NCBI RefSeq assembly: GCF_030247195.1
Contig: NC_080672.1
Location: 366,970,271 to 367,034,270, forward strand
Reading direction: 5' to 3'
Source: Topomyia yanbarensis
Lineage: Eukaryota; Arthropoda; Insecta; Diptera; Culicidae
DNA length: 64,000 nt
Of the stretch, positions 10,845 to 22,093 are shown piece after piece. Made by a program: the position numbers and the translations under genes. A model generated the notes under the pieces. That model made no database searches, was not told the DNA's origin, and was given only the letters and a program-made list of their open reading frames with translations. How positions within the stretch are numbered: the first letter of the stretch is position 1; every line of letters starts with the position of its first letter.

Positions 10845-12113
10845 AAAGGGACTTTAAATAAAATTCATTCGTCTCGCACCATCGCTAATCTGCAATCTTT
10901 CACATTTGAAGGATTTACTATTGGGATCCTTGATAGGCACCGGTATCGTGGAGTGCACTGGTTTTGCACTTTCGAGTAGAAGTGCAGAAAACTGGGTATG
11001 TTCCAGTGACACTTCTGCTCGAAAGTGCAAAACCAGTGCACTCCACTACACCGGTGCACTGCCATCGAAAACGGTACATGTTTACATTTAAAGTCACGTA
11101 AATAAAAATCAATAAAAAGGTACATGTTCGTCTCGTGCTGCCTCACGTACTGGAAGCTAGAAGCAAACAGCGTAACAAATCTTCGGCAGGAGCTTCGCTC
11201 TATTTCGGTCACAGTATTTAACTATGCACTTCAATTTTACTTTTAATCAACTGATTTTCTTTCTGTATCAAGCCTTTTTACTTGTTCACTTGTTAAAAGG
11301 AATGCGCCGGTGTCACATTTACACCGATAACGCGCAAAAAAAATTGTTCTTGTAAGCGTCGCCTGCCTTGATTGATTGTTGTGGTCGAACGTTTCTCCTA
11401 ACCTGAGATGGGGCTCGCGGATAGATGGATGTTTTATTTTTCTTACTTTTTTGTTTATTTTATTGTTATTATCATTGGATTGAGCTGGTTGTATTTGACA
11501 GTTTCAACTGGCTGCTTTTGACGTGAAGGTTTTTCGTATCTGCCCAGTTAGGAAACTACGCTTGAAATGTCCGTTCTCAGAGTAAGCAAAATTTATGTTA
11601 TCTACTGCTTACTAATGCCGAAACTATGTCAGATTCTAGCCCCAACTGCTGTCTAAATGAATTACCTGACAGCGGTTGTGATTAGCATCTGACTCAGTTT
11701 CGGGGTCAAGAAAAAAACGCCATAAACCACTTAAATCCGCAAAATGGCCGATACACGGGCCGTCGGTTCTCTGTAGAATGTTTTAATTATCTTTTGGTTA
11801 CCGGTCTTTTCCCTCTTTGTTCAACGTAGCCAAGGAGGTGACCGTGGTCGTTCTTGTTCCGAAGGGGAAACATCAATATTTACACATGCGGAAATTGTGC
11901 AATCTCATTCTACCCCAGATTTCCTCTGCGAGCGATGATTGATTTTAGGCGAAAAACAAAATAAAACGTGTCGAAGCGAGAAATGCTCGGCTGTTGTTTC
12001 AACAAAATTCACTTCAATATTACTGTGAACTTCTAAGTTTCATCGAAATAGATCTATCCCTAGATTAGGTTGAAATGTTTGACCGTAGAACGTTGCATTT
12101 GCGTTTTCCACCA
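10845..12113. other. Gene-free stretch containing one palindrome
   Basis: Apart from the palindrome at 10,937-11,057 I see no repeat pair, domain or plausible ORF. Frames overlapping the palindrome share peptides through its symmetry. The remainder (11,060-12,110) is AT-rich and unassigned. Confidence 0.35.
10937..11057. repeat. 121-bp palindrome, 48-bp arms
   Basis: Arms at 10,937-10,984 and 11,010-11,057 are inverted copies with two or three mismatches (GTATCGTGG against CCACTACAC; GAGTAGAAG against CTTCTGCTC). The loop is 25 nt. Inner core: AGTGCACTGGTTTTGCACTT. It starts about 90 bp beyond ITmD37E copy 1 but shares nothing with its ends. Confidence 0.88.
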
Positions 12114-12678
12114 TAGAACGTTGCACTGGGGTACAATCGTACCCCACGTGTTTGATCGCAATTTTCGCAGGTAAAAATGTAAACAAAAGAAATGTATAAT
12201 ACATCATTTTCTTCGCTTCTTAATTACGAAAACAGATGTGTAAGTGAAAGTACGGAATTTATTGAATCAATGATACATAAATTGGTTTGAACAAAAAAAC
12301 AAAGGGAAAAAAGCCGTTTTGACTTTTTTCACAAAAATTGTATAACTTTGCGAATTTTCAACCGATTTGACAAAAAGCAAATGATTCTAAAAGTTGAAAG
12401 AATGGTCTAGAAATGGCATAAAATGGAATTTCAATAGTTTTGAAAAAGTGCAATTATTTGGAAGAGTGAAAGTTTAAAAATCGGGTTTTGGAAAATACCA
12501 CGAAATGGGGTGGAAATTGAAATGAAAAAAATATTTATGACCAGTAATACACTGGTAACATGCAACGTTATTGTTTTAGCAGTTACTGTGCGCAAATTGC
12601 GACCCATTGTTTTGAAAAACTATAAAAAATAAACAATAAAACAATAAGGGTACATTTGTACCCCAGTGCAACGTTCTA
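12114..12678. repeat. 565-bp TIR element (MITE) with palindromic ends
   Basis: Terminal inverted repeats of about 30 bp read TAGAACGTTGCACTGGGG inward, followed by TACAATCGTACCCC on the left and the complement of TACAAATGTACCC on the right. Each terminus therefore contains its own small hairpin (GGGGTAC..GTACCCC). There is no ORF in the AT-rich body. An extra GTAGAACGTTGCA lies just outside the left end (12,085-12,097), perhaps a second nested end. It is a non-autonomous DNA transposon; the superfamily is not clear. Confidence 0.8.
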
Positions 12679-12989
12679 GGGATAATAAGTTTCGTTGGCA
12701 AAATTCAATCCAGCCGCTGCTAGCAACTTGATGGCTGCGTTCTACTGATTGAATATCCTATTCGGCAAAGATCTCTTGCAACAACAATTGCAGAGCAAGT
12801 CCTACGATCGCACTGACACTGAAGGGTCAAACAGAAAGCTCCGTCACTGACGAGGTGGCAGTTCCAATTTGAAAAGTTTTAAAGTTGTTGTGACAGCATT
12901 GCCTTACTCGCTGACCAAAGCAATCAATGTGTTCAGCTTACTTTCCAAACAGGGCTTAGATGCTCTGTCAGTGATGTAGAGTTTTCTCA

Positions 12990-13613
12990 GCAAACATGTC
13001 AAATGTCAAATCAACATAAGTGCAAATGAGAGCCTCTCTTTGTTTACTTTCTCTTTCGATTATTACGGCGTCATCTTAAAACATTTCAATATTGTTTCAG
13101 GATGTATCGAAAAAATCTGATTTCGACTAGCTCATTTTGCCGAGTTATTAGCGAAAGAGAAAGTAAACAAAGAGAAACTGTCATTAGCACTTCGGACCAG
13201 CGTTGCCAATGTTCCAGATTTATCTGGAATCTTTCAGTTTTGTCCCAACTGAACAGATATTCGTTCAAGCCAGACATTTCGCCAGATTTTAAAAATTTTG
13301 CCAGATTTTTTCCAGATATTCTGAGTTTCACGTTACACCCCAGCGAGTTTACCATTATGCCAGATTTATCTGGAACAGCCAAAGTTTTTTATAAGCTTCC
13401 AGCTAACAGTGAAATCTCTTATTCTATCAGATTTTTAAATTATAGAACAAACAAATTTTGGAAATTGTGGTCATATTCCATTAACGAGCAAAATGGATGC
13501 AAAATTTCGATGGCTTTGAGGGGACAGATTTTGCCAGACATTTTTAGTTGAGCTGCCAGATTTTCTTCAAAAAATAGTGGCAACCCTGCTTAGGACCATT
13601 TGACATATTTGGC
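12990..13613. repeat. Forkhead-core MITE, interrupted by a second MITE
   Basis: The left end (CAAACATGTCAAATG, then AAGTGCAAATGAGAG, then CTCTTTGTTTACTTTCTCTT) is mirrored on the right by GAAAGAGAAAGTAAACAAAG at about 13,153-13,172, then GTCATTAGCACTT. The outermost right end (GGACCATTTGACATATTTG) is displaced beyond 13,588 by the nested insertion at 13,198-13,588. Removing the insert restores a terminus matching the MITE near 9,550. There is no coding capacity. Confidence 0.75.
13198..13588. mobile_element. hAT-type MITE (391 bp) nested in another MITE
   Basis: The ends are CAGCGTTGCCA and TGGCAACCCTG, an 11-bp inverted repeat with one mismatch. The flanks are CTTCGGAC (13,190-13,197) and CTTAGGAC (13,589-13,596), an 8-bp target-site duplication with one mismatch, as expected for hAT elements. 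The body repeats the word CCAGATTT/TTTTGCCAGA several times in both orientations. The 149-codon frame crossing it has no transposase motif and is an accident of the repeat. Confidence 0.8.
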
Positions 13614-14053
13614 TAGTTTTGTTCGACCCTTAAGAATCTTTGTTTGTTAGGGTTCGCCTGAAATCGATTATGATATCTTTGAGTTCCAATCGGGAAAGGG
13701 ATCTCCGTGTATAAAAAGTTTTGTTTTTTTTTACAAAATAAGTAAGCATCCTTGAGCTACTGATATTTCTACTATCTGTGAACGATCTTCAACAAGTTTT
13801 TACTGGAATACGTGGATATCTCTGATTTGCTTAGAATTTTGTGACCACTTGACTTGATTCCTCCGTTCGTTATCCACTGGAAAATTCAAAATAATTCAGT
13901 CACACTACATACATCATCGAATTCCGGTTTGACTAACCTACCGTCAACTCTATGCGCGGCGAGTCTCAAATTTACTACAGGGCGTGGAGCTTTGAAAGTA
14001 CTCTCCATCTTGCATTTTCATATTCAACATCGAAAAAATAATTCACCAAAAAA

Positions 14054-14221
14054 ATGGACGATTCAACGGAAGAATTGCCGACCTGGAGCGGGTTCCGCCG
14101 TATGTATAGGCAAATCAACATAGCTCCCATATGCGGCCACGGCGAGCGTTATTTCGAGTGGCTCTTGGAAGCTGAAAGGAACAATCGCGCCTGGAACGAG
14201 ATTGAATTTTTCAGTTATTAA
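14054..14221 (+). CDS. Possible 55-residue small protein, unrecognised
   Basis: The ATG lies in a strong insect-like context (CACCAAAAAAATGG) and opens a 55-codon frame ending in TAA. The peptide starts MDDSTEELPTWSGFRRMY and ends WNEIEFFSY. It is acidic, has three Trp and a Cys-Gly-His-Gly stretch, and has no signal peptide or membrane segment. Its composition is more protein-like than the other small frames in this AT-rich area and it does not overlap an identified repeat. I recognise no family. It could be a real small ORF, a first coding exon of a host gene, or chance. No donor site in frame is evident before the stop. Confidence 0.28.
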   Translation: MDDSTEELPTWSGFRRMYRQINIAPICGHGERYFEWLLEAERNNRAWNEIEFFSY

Positions 14222-16759
14222 ATTCCTTACTCGGAGCGTTCCAGGCACTGAATGGCAAGTGGGATGATCTATTTTTTTTTGCTGTCGCTCCTCCTCTTCC
14301 ACTGTTAAACAGTCGGCGGCGGAAGTGTTTCACCATAATAAGCCTACTTCGGAGTGACGGCTGATGATGTACTGCACCTAAATTAACGGTCGGCAAAATA
14401 AGGCAAGTACTGTTTTTTTTCTTCTTTCTCTTACACACAAGCGTGCACCGGAAGGGCCTGTCAGAATCCTGAATCGAATGGGGTGTGTTGCACCTACACG
14501 GCCAGCCGCTGCGAACGACGTCAGTGCAAAAAACACGCAAGACGCGAAAGATAACGAAAATGAAAAAACGCAAAATCTCTATAAATAACGCGGAACCGTT
14601 TAATTAAAAAAAATTAAAAAGGAAAGGATAATAACGTACAATCAGCGGAGCGTCGTGAGCGAATAAATTTTCATTGCACGTAGGTTACATGTCTCGGGTG
14701 TAAAGAAAGAAAAAAAATATCCCGCCAGACCAGTCAGTGCCTACCCGGATGGATGGTACGGAGGGAACGCGGTGAAATGAAGAGATAAATCTATACACGG
14801 TTACTGGGAATTATGTGGAAAGTGGAATGGTACTTTTTGATGTTTTTTTTCGAAAATTTGTTTATTAGTAGTTTAGTTTTAATTGCTTTTCCGTTCAAAT
14901 AATTTTTCCTTTTTCCAAAATTTGTCTAATCATAGCATTTCGTGTATGCGTGCCTTCGGTTATGTTTACAATGTCTACGATGAAGAAGCTTCAGGGTTCA
15001 CAGACAAACATCACAAAACATAATAAATAGACCAGAAATTTGACAATTTCCGGCCTTTCCACGTAATCGCGGTGCTATGAGTTGAATTCCTGAACATTAA
15101 CTTGTTACGTGAGTAAGAAAGATAAAACCATTAGTGTACCGTCTCTTTGTCTGTGGCAATACACTACCGGGTCAGGCTCTCGGGGCTCAACGACGGGGAA
15201 TATACACATATATCAAGGTAAAAGCAATAAAAATCGCGATAAACTTGCCCCTTTCGCACTACTTGGTCGTCGTAATGGTGTGGCGGCGAAGCGGCTAGAA
15301 GCGAGGCGCGCTGGCAGCACGGTAGGAAGATAAAAACATACTGCTTCGGAGCAAAATTTGTAGGTTGGGCTTAAACCGAGGGTTTATCAAATCTAATTTT
15401 TTGTTGTTGTTGTTGTGGCGATGTAGTTCTCTCACAACAGAGATTGTTGGTTATTATCGGTGGCAGCGATATGCGATTATTTTTTGGTGCGGGTTCAGGG
15501 ACTGTGTTTATTTTCAAATGATATGGTTAGAAGATAGAAGACTGGCATCCATGTTCGAGCAAATATATTAATAAAACTTGTGAAAGCATACTGAATAAAA
15601 ATTCGTTAAGCGAAATTATTTCGTCGTTTTCTGCAACGAAGCAATTTTGTGAACTATTCATAAATAGTTGGTTTCTGAAACTGGAACTGAAAAAATGGCG
15701 AATTTATGAATGAAAATTGTTTCTCGTTTCATGAAACTTGTCGTTGATGACGAAACTATTTTTTTATGAATGAAACGAAATGTTTTGTACTTTTAATAAA
15801 GCTTCAGTATATAGTACGCATATTTCGAGCATCAGTGTTAAAGAACTTCTGACAATATTGCCTCGAATATTGCCTTAAGATGGTTATTGCATTATGCCCC
15901 GATAGTGGTGCCTTGTCCATGTTCGGTGTTTTTTATATACTCTGCACCTGCTCAAACAAACGATAAACCACTAGCCAGTGGCTGCTGGTGTGGTCGACGG
16001 GGATGGGCTTTTGCTGTGGGCTGTGTTTGCAAACATTGTTCCACCGCTTAAAGGCGGTGTTGATGAACACGGCTCGCAGTGAAAATCACGGTATGTCGAT
16101 TTATGGGTCGACTTCGTCATCGTGCACAGGCCAATTAATTAAAGAAATGTCAAAGCAGAAACCTATTAGTGGTAGTGTAGTAATAATTGTTGTTTTTGGT
16201 ACTAATGTGCAATTGTTGTGTGCTAGTCGTATGTTTATCTGTGTATGTGTTCGTCTGAGTATGTGTGACAGCTGGATGCAGAACTGGCATATATGATAGA
16301 ACAATAGGTAATCCTTCCTGGGATTCGTTGCTTACTTTTTTCGGTGCTCAACTCGTGCATTTGATTCGACTCATTCGGGAAGATCGAATTGGATAAATTG
16401 GGATACGATTAGTCCACCAGCGCACGTGAATCACCCACTCCCGATCACTATGGAAAGATAAAATTCTAACAAAATGTAATTATCGTTAATGGTAAATCAA
16501 TATAGTTTGCTGGCATTTAGACGAGCTCAAGTAGTTTGATTGCATATTACATGTCTTCTTTTTTGCTACATCATTAGTCTGTTTTTATTGTACTTCTATT
16601 AGTTTGCTTTTTCACTGCTCATGTATACCAAAAAGAATATCGACCTATTTACACGCTAATTTTCCTTCTATTATTATATCTTTAATTAGATTCATATTAA
16701 CACTCATTAACACAATCAATTGCATATTCTCTCGAACACACTCACAATCTCTCCCATTC
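14222..16759. other. Gene-free stretch
   Basis: About 14,240-14,800 and 15,100-15,340 are moderately GC-rich and apparently unique. At 15,610-15,790 imperfect inverted words (TTTCGTCG...CGACGAAA type, TTCATGAAAC / TTTATGAATGAAAC) suggest a decayed palindrome. I see no supported gene. Frames near 15,988-16,296 have no domain. Confidence 0.3.
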
Positions 16760-18070
16760 CAAACGTACAAACGCTCGTGTCCTTGACGTTAACACAAACC
16801 TGGTCACAAACGCGAACATGCGATTTCAATCATCCACACATACTTACGCCCGCGAACTCGCCAACATTAAAACACCCCGGTAATTAAGTAAATGTTCTGT
16901 CGCCTGTAAATTTACAAACACTAACCTCAAACATTAACCCATCGCTCACACGATCTCGAATCTGCCACGTCCGAAAGTCTCTACTCGCGGTCCTAGCAGC
17001 GTGACAGGTCCAACTGAAGGTATGAACCTTCAGTTGGACCAATAAATTCATTCTTATTCATTTGACTACACGTTCCATTGTGACATAACCGGGAACTCTA
17101 GTGATATAGTGGACCTCTCTTCTAGCATTTGAACCGTACACTGAAAATTCGGTCACGGTCCACGCGATTAAAAAAAAACACACACGAATATGCGAATATT
17201 CGCACGGTTACAAAATCGAATTTATCCACGCGAAGTTATATAAACGCTAGCTGACGAGACAAATACGTTAAGATACAAATGCTCAAGCCATTCGCGATCA
17301 TACACGCGCACCTGCCCACGCGATCTCGCAAACAGAATAGCAAGGTTTTAGCACTTATACATTTACAAACGCGGTCTCAAAAGTCGCCGTGTTCACGTGA
17401 TCATGAATTGGATACGTCGGGAAGTCCCTACTCTCGGCCCTAGCAGCCTAGGTCCATGCCCTCAGTTGAACCAATCAAAAAAAAAAATGACGCTCATATC
17501 CACTAGACAACACGGTTCCATGGTGAGATGACTCTTTTCTAGCATTCAGTACGTTAACTTACAAATGCTTAAGACATCCGCGATCATCCACGCACATCAA
17601 AGCCCGCGTTCTCGCCAATATGAAAACAGCTCGGTGGGACAATGTGTTAGCACTACTAAACGCGATCTCAAGCGAGAACCTACAAACGCCCATGTTCGCG
17701 CGACAATGCATCGATCACGTCCAAAAATTTTTGCATTCAATCCTAGCAGTATAGGTCCGTTCCTTCAGTTGAACCAAAAAAAATGACGCTCATATTCACT
17801 GGACAACACGTTCCATGCTGACATAACTGGGAACTCTAGTCATATGAAAAGCTCACTTTCTTCTAGCATCTGAACCGTACACCGAAAATTAGGTAACACA
17901 TTCACGATTCCATTCCTAGAACACACGCAAATATGCGAATGGACACACGGTTATAAAATCGAATTTTTACACGCAAAGTCACATACACGTTCACGTACAA
18001 ACGCTCGAGTCCTTCGCGATGAAACACGCGCCCGTGAGGTCTCTAAGCACCCGCAAATATCTGAACCGTA
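16760..18070. repeat. Degenerate tandem array, about 290-510-bp units
   Basis: Two marker blocks recur in order. Marker 1, ACAAACGCTCGAGTCCTTCGCG and variants, occurs at about 16,766, 17,274, 17,561 and 17,999. Marker 2, CCTAGCAG...CTTCAGTTG(G/A)ACCAA..TGACGCTCAT..CACGTTCCAT, occurs at about 16,993, 17,440 and 17,745. Unequal spacing shows indels between units. CACGCG and CGCGATCTCG words are common. In unit 1 the CTTCAGTTGGACC block is present as a perfect hairpin (17,007-17,040, 14-bp arms, 6-nt loop) where the other units have a single copy. Confidence 0.7.
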
Positions 18071-18257
18071 CAATGAATACACTGAAACCTCCATTTACAA
18101 ACTCTTACAAAATATTCGATTTACGTAACTTTTTTACGAACCAAATTCGATATAACGAACTCTTTTTTAAGGAATCAAGTTCGTAAAAAAAGTTGAGTAT
18201 GAACGGTACCGTGTAAAGTTGTACAGAATTTAAAATGTGCTTAGCTTACTATTACTA

Positions 18258-19560
18258 ATACAAGTTGGGTATTTTCGGAATGGGAGTGATGAGAAGATGA
18301 AGGAAATTGATGTATTAGGCTCTTATGAAATCCAAGATGGCGACTTTCGGTTTGAACAAATCTGTTTAGCCCCAACAAGTATTTTCGGTATGGGATTGAT
18401 GAGTAGATGACGGAAGTCGATGTTTTAGGCCATTTTGAAATCCAAGATGGCGACTTCCGGTTTAGTAAACTCTCTATAACCTCAACAATATGGGTATTTT
18501 TGGAATGGGATTGACGAGTAGATGACGAAAATCAATGTTTTAGGCCATCTTGAAAGCCGGTTTAGAAAACTCTGTCTAGTCCCAAAAGTGTGGGTATTCT
18601 CAGAATGGGATTGACGAGCAGATGACGGACAGCAATATTTTGGGCCATTTTGAAATCCAAGATGGCGACTTCCGGTTTAAAAGCCCTTTAAATCTTAACA
18701 ATATGGGTATACTGGACTGGGATCGTCAAGTAGATGACGGAAATCTAAGTTTTAGACCAATTTGAAATCTAAGATGGCGACTTCCGGTTTAGAAAACTCC
18801 GTTTAGCTCCAACAATATGGGTATTTTCGGAACAAGAATGGCGAGTTTCAGAAAAATCTGTTTATCCCGAACAATGTGGATATTTTCGGAATGAGATTGA
18901 CGAGTAGATGACGGAAATCGATGTTTTATGCTAGTCTGAAATCCAAGATGACGATTTAGAAAACTCTTTATAAACTCACCAATATGGGTATTTCGGAATG
19001 GGATCGACGAGTAGATGATGGAAATCGATGTTTTAGGCTATTTTGAAATAGAACATGGCAACTTTCGGTTTAGAAAACTTTTTAGTCCCAATAATATTAG
19101 TATTTTCGGAATGGAATCGACAAGTAGATGACGAAAATCGATGTTTTATGCGATTTTGAAATTCAAGACGGCCCCTTCCGGTTTAGTAAACTCTATAACC
19201 TCAACAATATGGGAAGATTCGGAATGGGATTGATGAGTAGATAGCGGATATCTATGTTTTAGGTCACTTTGAAATCCAAGATAGCAATCTTCCGGTTTAG
19301 AAAATTCTCCATAAACTCAACAACAATTTTCGGAATGGGATTGACGAGTAGGTGACGGAAATCGATGCTTTAGGCCATTTTTATATCCAAGATGTTTCTC
19401 CATCTCTACATGGATATAGGTATTTTAAGAATCCGATTGACGATTAGACGATGGAATGGTGAAATCTAAGATGACGACTTCTGGTTTAGAAAAATTCAGT
19501 GTAACCTCAATAATATGAAGTTTCTTTCGGCATAGGATTGAATAGTTACTCGGTTCGTAT
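18258..19560 (+). repeat. Satellite array, about 110-bp unit, forward
   Basis: About 13 units are spaced mostly 108-116 bp, each with ATTTTCGGAATGGGATTGAC, GAGTAGATGACGGAAATCGA, TGTTTTAGGCCATTTTGAAA and TCCAAGATGGCGACTTCCGG, followed by TTTAGAAAACTC. Some units are shortened, for example near 18,840-18,890. No ORF persists. The block AAGATGGCGACTTCCGG is among the best-kept parts of the unit. Confidence 0.9.
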
Positions 19561-19899
19561 GTCAGAGCCCATAGGGGGTAGACAAAATCGGGGGCCGATA
19601 AAATGTTTCTTTTGCCAACAATTCTCCATGAAACAAAGAAAATGGAGATTTTCAGAAGAAAGATAACGAGTAAATGATAGAAATCGATGCATTAAATGCA
19701 TTTTGATATATGAGATGGAGACTTCTAGTTGATGTGCCTAACATTATTAGTAGTTTCAGAATGGGGTGCAAGAATTAATGTATGGAAGCTAGTTCCGATG
19801 CCATCTTATAACCTTAAATCACGCCATTTGGTGACGACAAAAATTGTGTATGGCCCTACAATATGAGTATTTTTAAACTAGCTGGCTAGATCCCGGAAT

Positions 19900-20575
19900 C
19901 CTCAAGTGTTATACGACACAACTTGAAAATTTAAAATAACTTTCAATTGCTATCTACTCTACAAACCCGTTCCGAAAATAGCAGGTATTGCATGAGTTTT
20001 ATCAAATTTTGCTCGAGCGGGAGCTGCCATCTTCAATTCCAAAATGACGCCAATCATCTATTTCCGTCATCTACTTGCGTTTCAAAAATCTCCATATTCT
20101 TAAAGTTTTAAATCTTAGGTTTCAAAATGGCGTCACTCATCCATTTCCGTCATCTACTTATCACGCCCGTTCCAAAACTAGCCATAACTTGAAAATTAAA
20201 AAATAACAACTTTCAATTGCTATCTACTCGACAAACCCGTTCCAAACATAGCCGTATTGTAAAAGTTTTAGCAAATTTTGCTCGACCAGAAGGTGCCATC
20301 TTGGATTCCAAAATAATGTCAATCATCGATCTCCGTCATCTGCTTGTCACGGCCGTTCCAAAAATCTCCATATTGTTAAAGTTTTCAATCTTGGGTTTCA
20401 GAATGGCGTCACTCATCGATTTCCGTCATGTACTTGTCAAGCTCGTTCCAAGAATATTCAAATTGATAAGGTTTTAAAAAGTTTTGCTGAGCTGGAAGTC
20501 GCCATCATGGTTTTCAAAATGACGTCGCTCATCGATTCCCGCCATATACTCGCTGCGCTCGCCATATAAGCATAC
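19900..20575 (-). repeat. Satellite array, inverted units
   Basis: The same words occur here in reverse complement: GCCATCTTGGATTCC, AAAATGGCGTCACTCATCGA, TTTCCGTCATCTACTTGTCA and CCCGTTCCAAAAAT. They are organised in longer composite repeats, because ACTTTCAATTGCTATCTACT recurs at about 19,938 and 20,211. Joined with the forward array across a diverged 19,560-19,900, this makes an imperfect inverted arrangement about 2.3 kb long. The 86-codon frame at 20,217-20,477 is made only of repeat sequence. Confidence 0.8.
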
Positions 20576-20989
20576 CTACCTACCTACCAATGGAATATAG
20601 AATAGTTTTTAAGTTATATAATCATAAAAAATTTTAAACTGCTTTTACGAAAGGAAATTCTATAGGAAAGTGAAGAGAATTTTTTTAGGAACTAAATCCC
20701 AAATATCGAACACCTTCTCTACGAACCAATTCAATTTACGAACCCCCGGTTTGGTTCAGAATCACGCGACCCGCTGCAATTGACCTTAAGCAGAGTTTTG
20801 GTGGTTGACATTATTCGGCTCGTCTGCAATTGTAGTAAGTGATTCTGACGGGGAGCCTTTCCGAGACCCTAACTGTAGAGCTCTCGAAAAAAGAAATTTT
20901 TGTTATATTCACGAAAAGTTTCGCAAATCTACGGAAATTGATGCTCTTTTGAAGTTATTTTTCTTATTGCGGGTTGTTCGTTAGTAGTA

Positions 20990-22091
20990 AAGGGCTAACA
21001 CGAAATTATTGCGACACATTCAACAGGGCATAACTTTTTTATTGGGTAAAAATCAACCAAATTTTTCACACTTTCTCATTGATGTGTATTGTTTACATGC
21101 TGTCAAACTCGAAGTCGTCTTTTTCGATTCAACGAAAATGGAGGCGAACCAACGCGAGTCGAGAGAACAAATTCTTTCCAAACACCTGGAGTTTCCTGAC
21201 CTATCGCACCGGCTGTTTGGAAAAATGTTGAACATTCACCATTCAACCGTCTCCAGAGTGTTGAAGTGGTTCCAGGAGCGGTTGACGTTGGACCACGGCA
21301 AAGCAACTGGAAGAAAACCGGGACCGGAGAACAAAAGGACGGAGGGAAAGGTGAAGCGGATGATTAAAGCTCCCAACGTCTCAAGCCGTGATTTGGCTAA
21401 AAAGATCGGCATGTCGCAGAGCTACGTCCAGAATGCAAAGAAGAGAGCTCGACTACCTACATACAAGGTACAGAACTTCCCAAACCGCGATGAGCGGCAA
21501 CAATCGACGGCTAAAACTCGGGCACGGAAGCTCTACGAGAAGATGCTGACAAAATATGGCTGCCTTTCGTGACAAAGGGCACAGTAAATGGCGAGATCTA
21601 CAAATCTGAGTGCCTCGAGAAGCACCTTTTGCCGTTCTTACAGCAGTACGACGAAGCTCCGCTATTTTGGCCAGATTTGGCATCATGCCACTATTCAAAA
21701 AGTGTCCTGGAGTGGTATGAGGCCAATTCTGTCCATTTTGGACATGAATCCGCCAAACTGTTCGGAGCTGCGCCCGGTGGAGCAGTACTGGGCAATGATG
21801 AAGCGGGAACTTCGGAAGAGCAAGAAGACAGTCAAAGACGAGAAGGACATGTTAAGAAAATGGAAAAAAAGCTGAGAAACTGGTACCGGATGATACTGTA
21901 AAGACTTTGATGGAGGGCATCAAGCGAAAATGCGTTCTATTTTACACTCAATGCTCCATCGATTAACTTTTCTTTTGATTTTTGAAGTAAATATATGTAT
22001 AAAATTACCCTAAAATTTTGGTTTGATTTTAAACATTATAAGAAAATTGGCATGACATTTTCGGTGTCGCAATAATTTCGTGTTCGCCCTT
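20990..22091 (+). mobile_element. ITmD37E-type Tc1/mariner element, copy 2
   Basis: The ends are AAGGGCTAACACGAAATTAT and the complement of AAGGGCGAACACGAAATTAT, about 28-bp inverted repeats with one mismatch. TA flanks both sides (20,988-20,989 and 22,092-22,093), the expected target duplication. The interior is nearly identical to copy 1, showing recent common origin. It lies just downstream of the satellite array. Confidence 0.92.
21138..21901 (+). pseudogene. DD37E transposase, deleted (copy 2)
   Basis: From the ATG at 21,138 the frame is open through both HTH motifs (MEANQRESREQ..., then SSRDLAKKIGMSQSYVQN). It retains the MLNIHHSTVSRVLKWF segment that copy 1 lost. After TKYGC about 170 bp present in copy 1 are gone, from TGTGTGATGG to GACTGAGC, removing the first catalytic Asp region and shifting the frame. 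The distal part resumes in another frame with WPDLASCHYS (Asp at 21,674), then loses seven bases (TTCCAAA in copy 1) at about 21,740 before ELRPVEQYW (Glu at 21,780). That deletion shortens the D-to-E spacing. The protein is catalytically dead, although its DNA-binding half could still be made. Confidence 0.88.
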
Positions 22092-22093
22092 TA

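Noticed and set aside
13102..13551. 149-codon frame
   Set aside because: Spans the junction of two MITEs and most of the hAT-type MITE; made of repeated CCAGATTT words.
20217..20477. 86-codon frame
   Set aside because: Entirely made of inverted satellite units.
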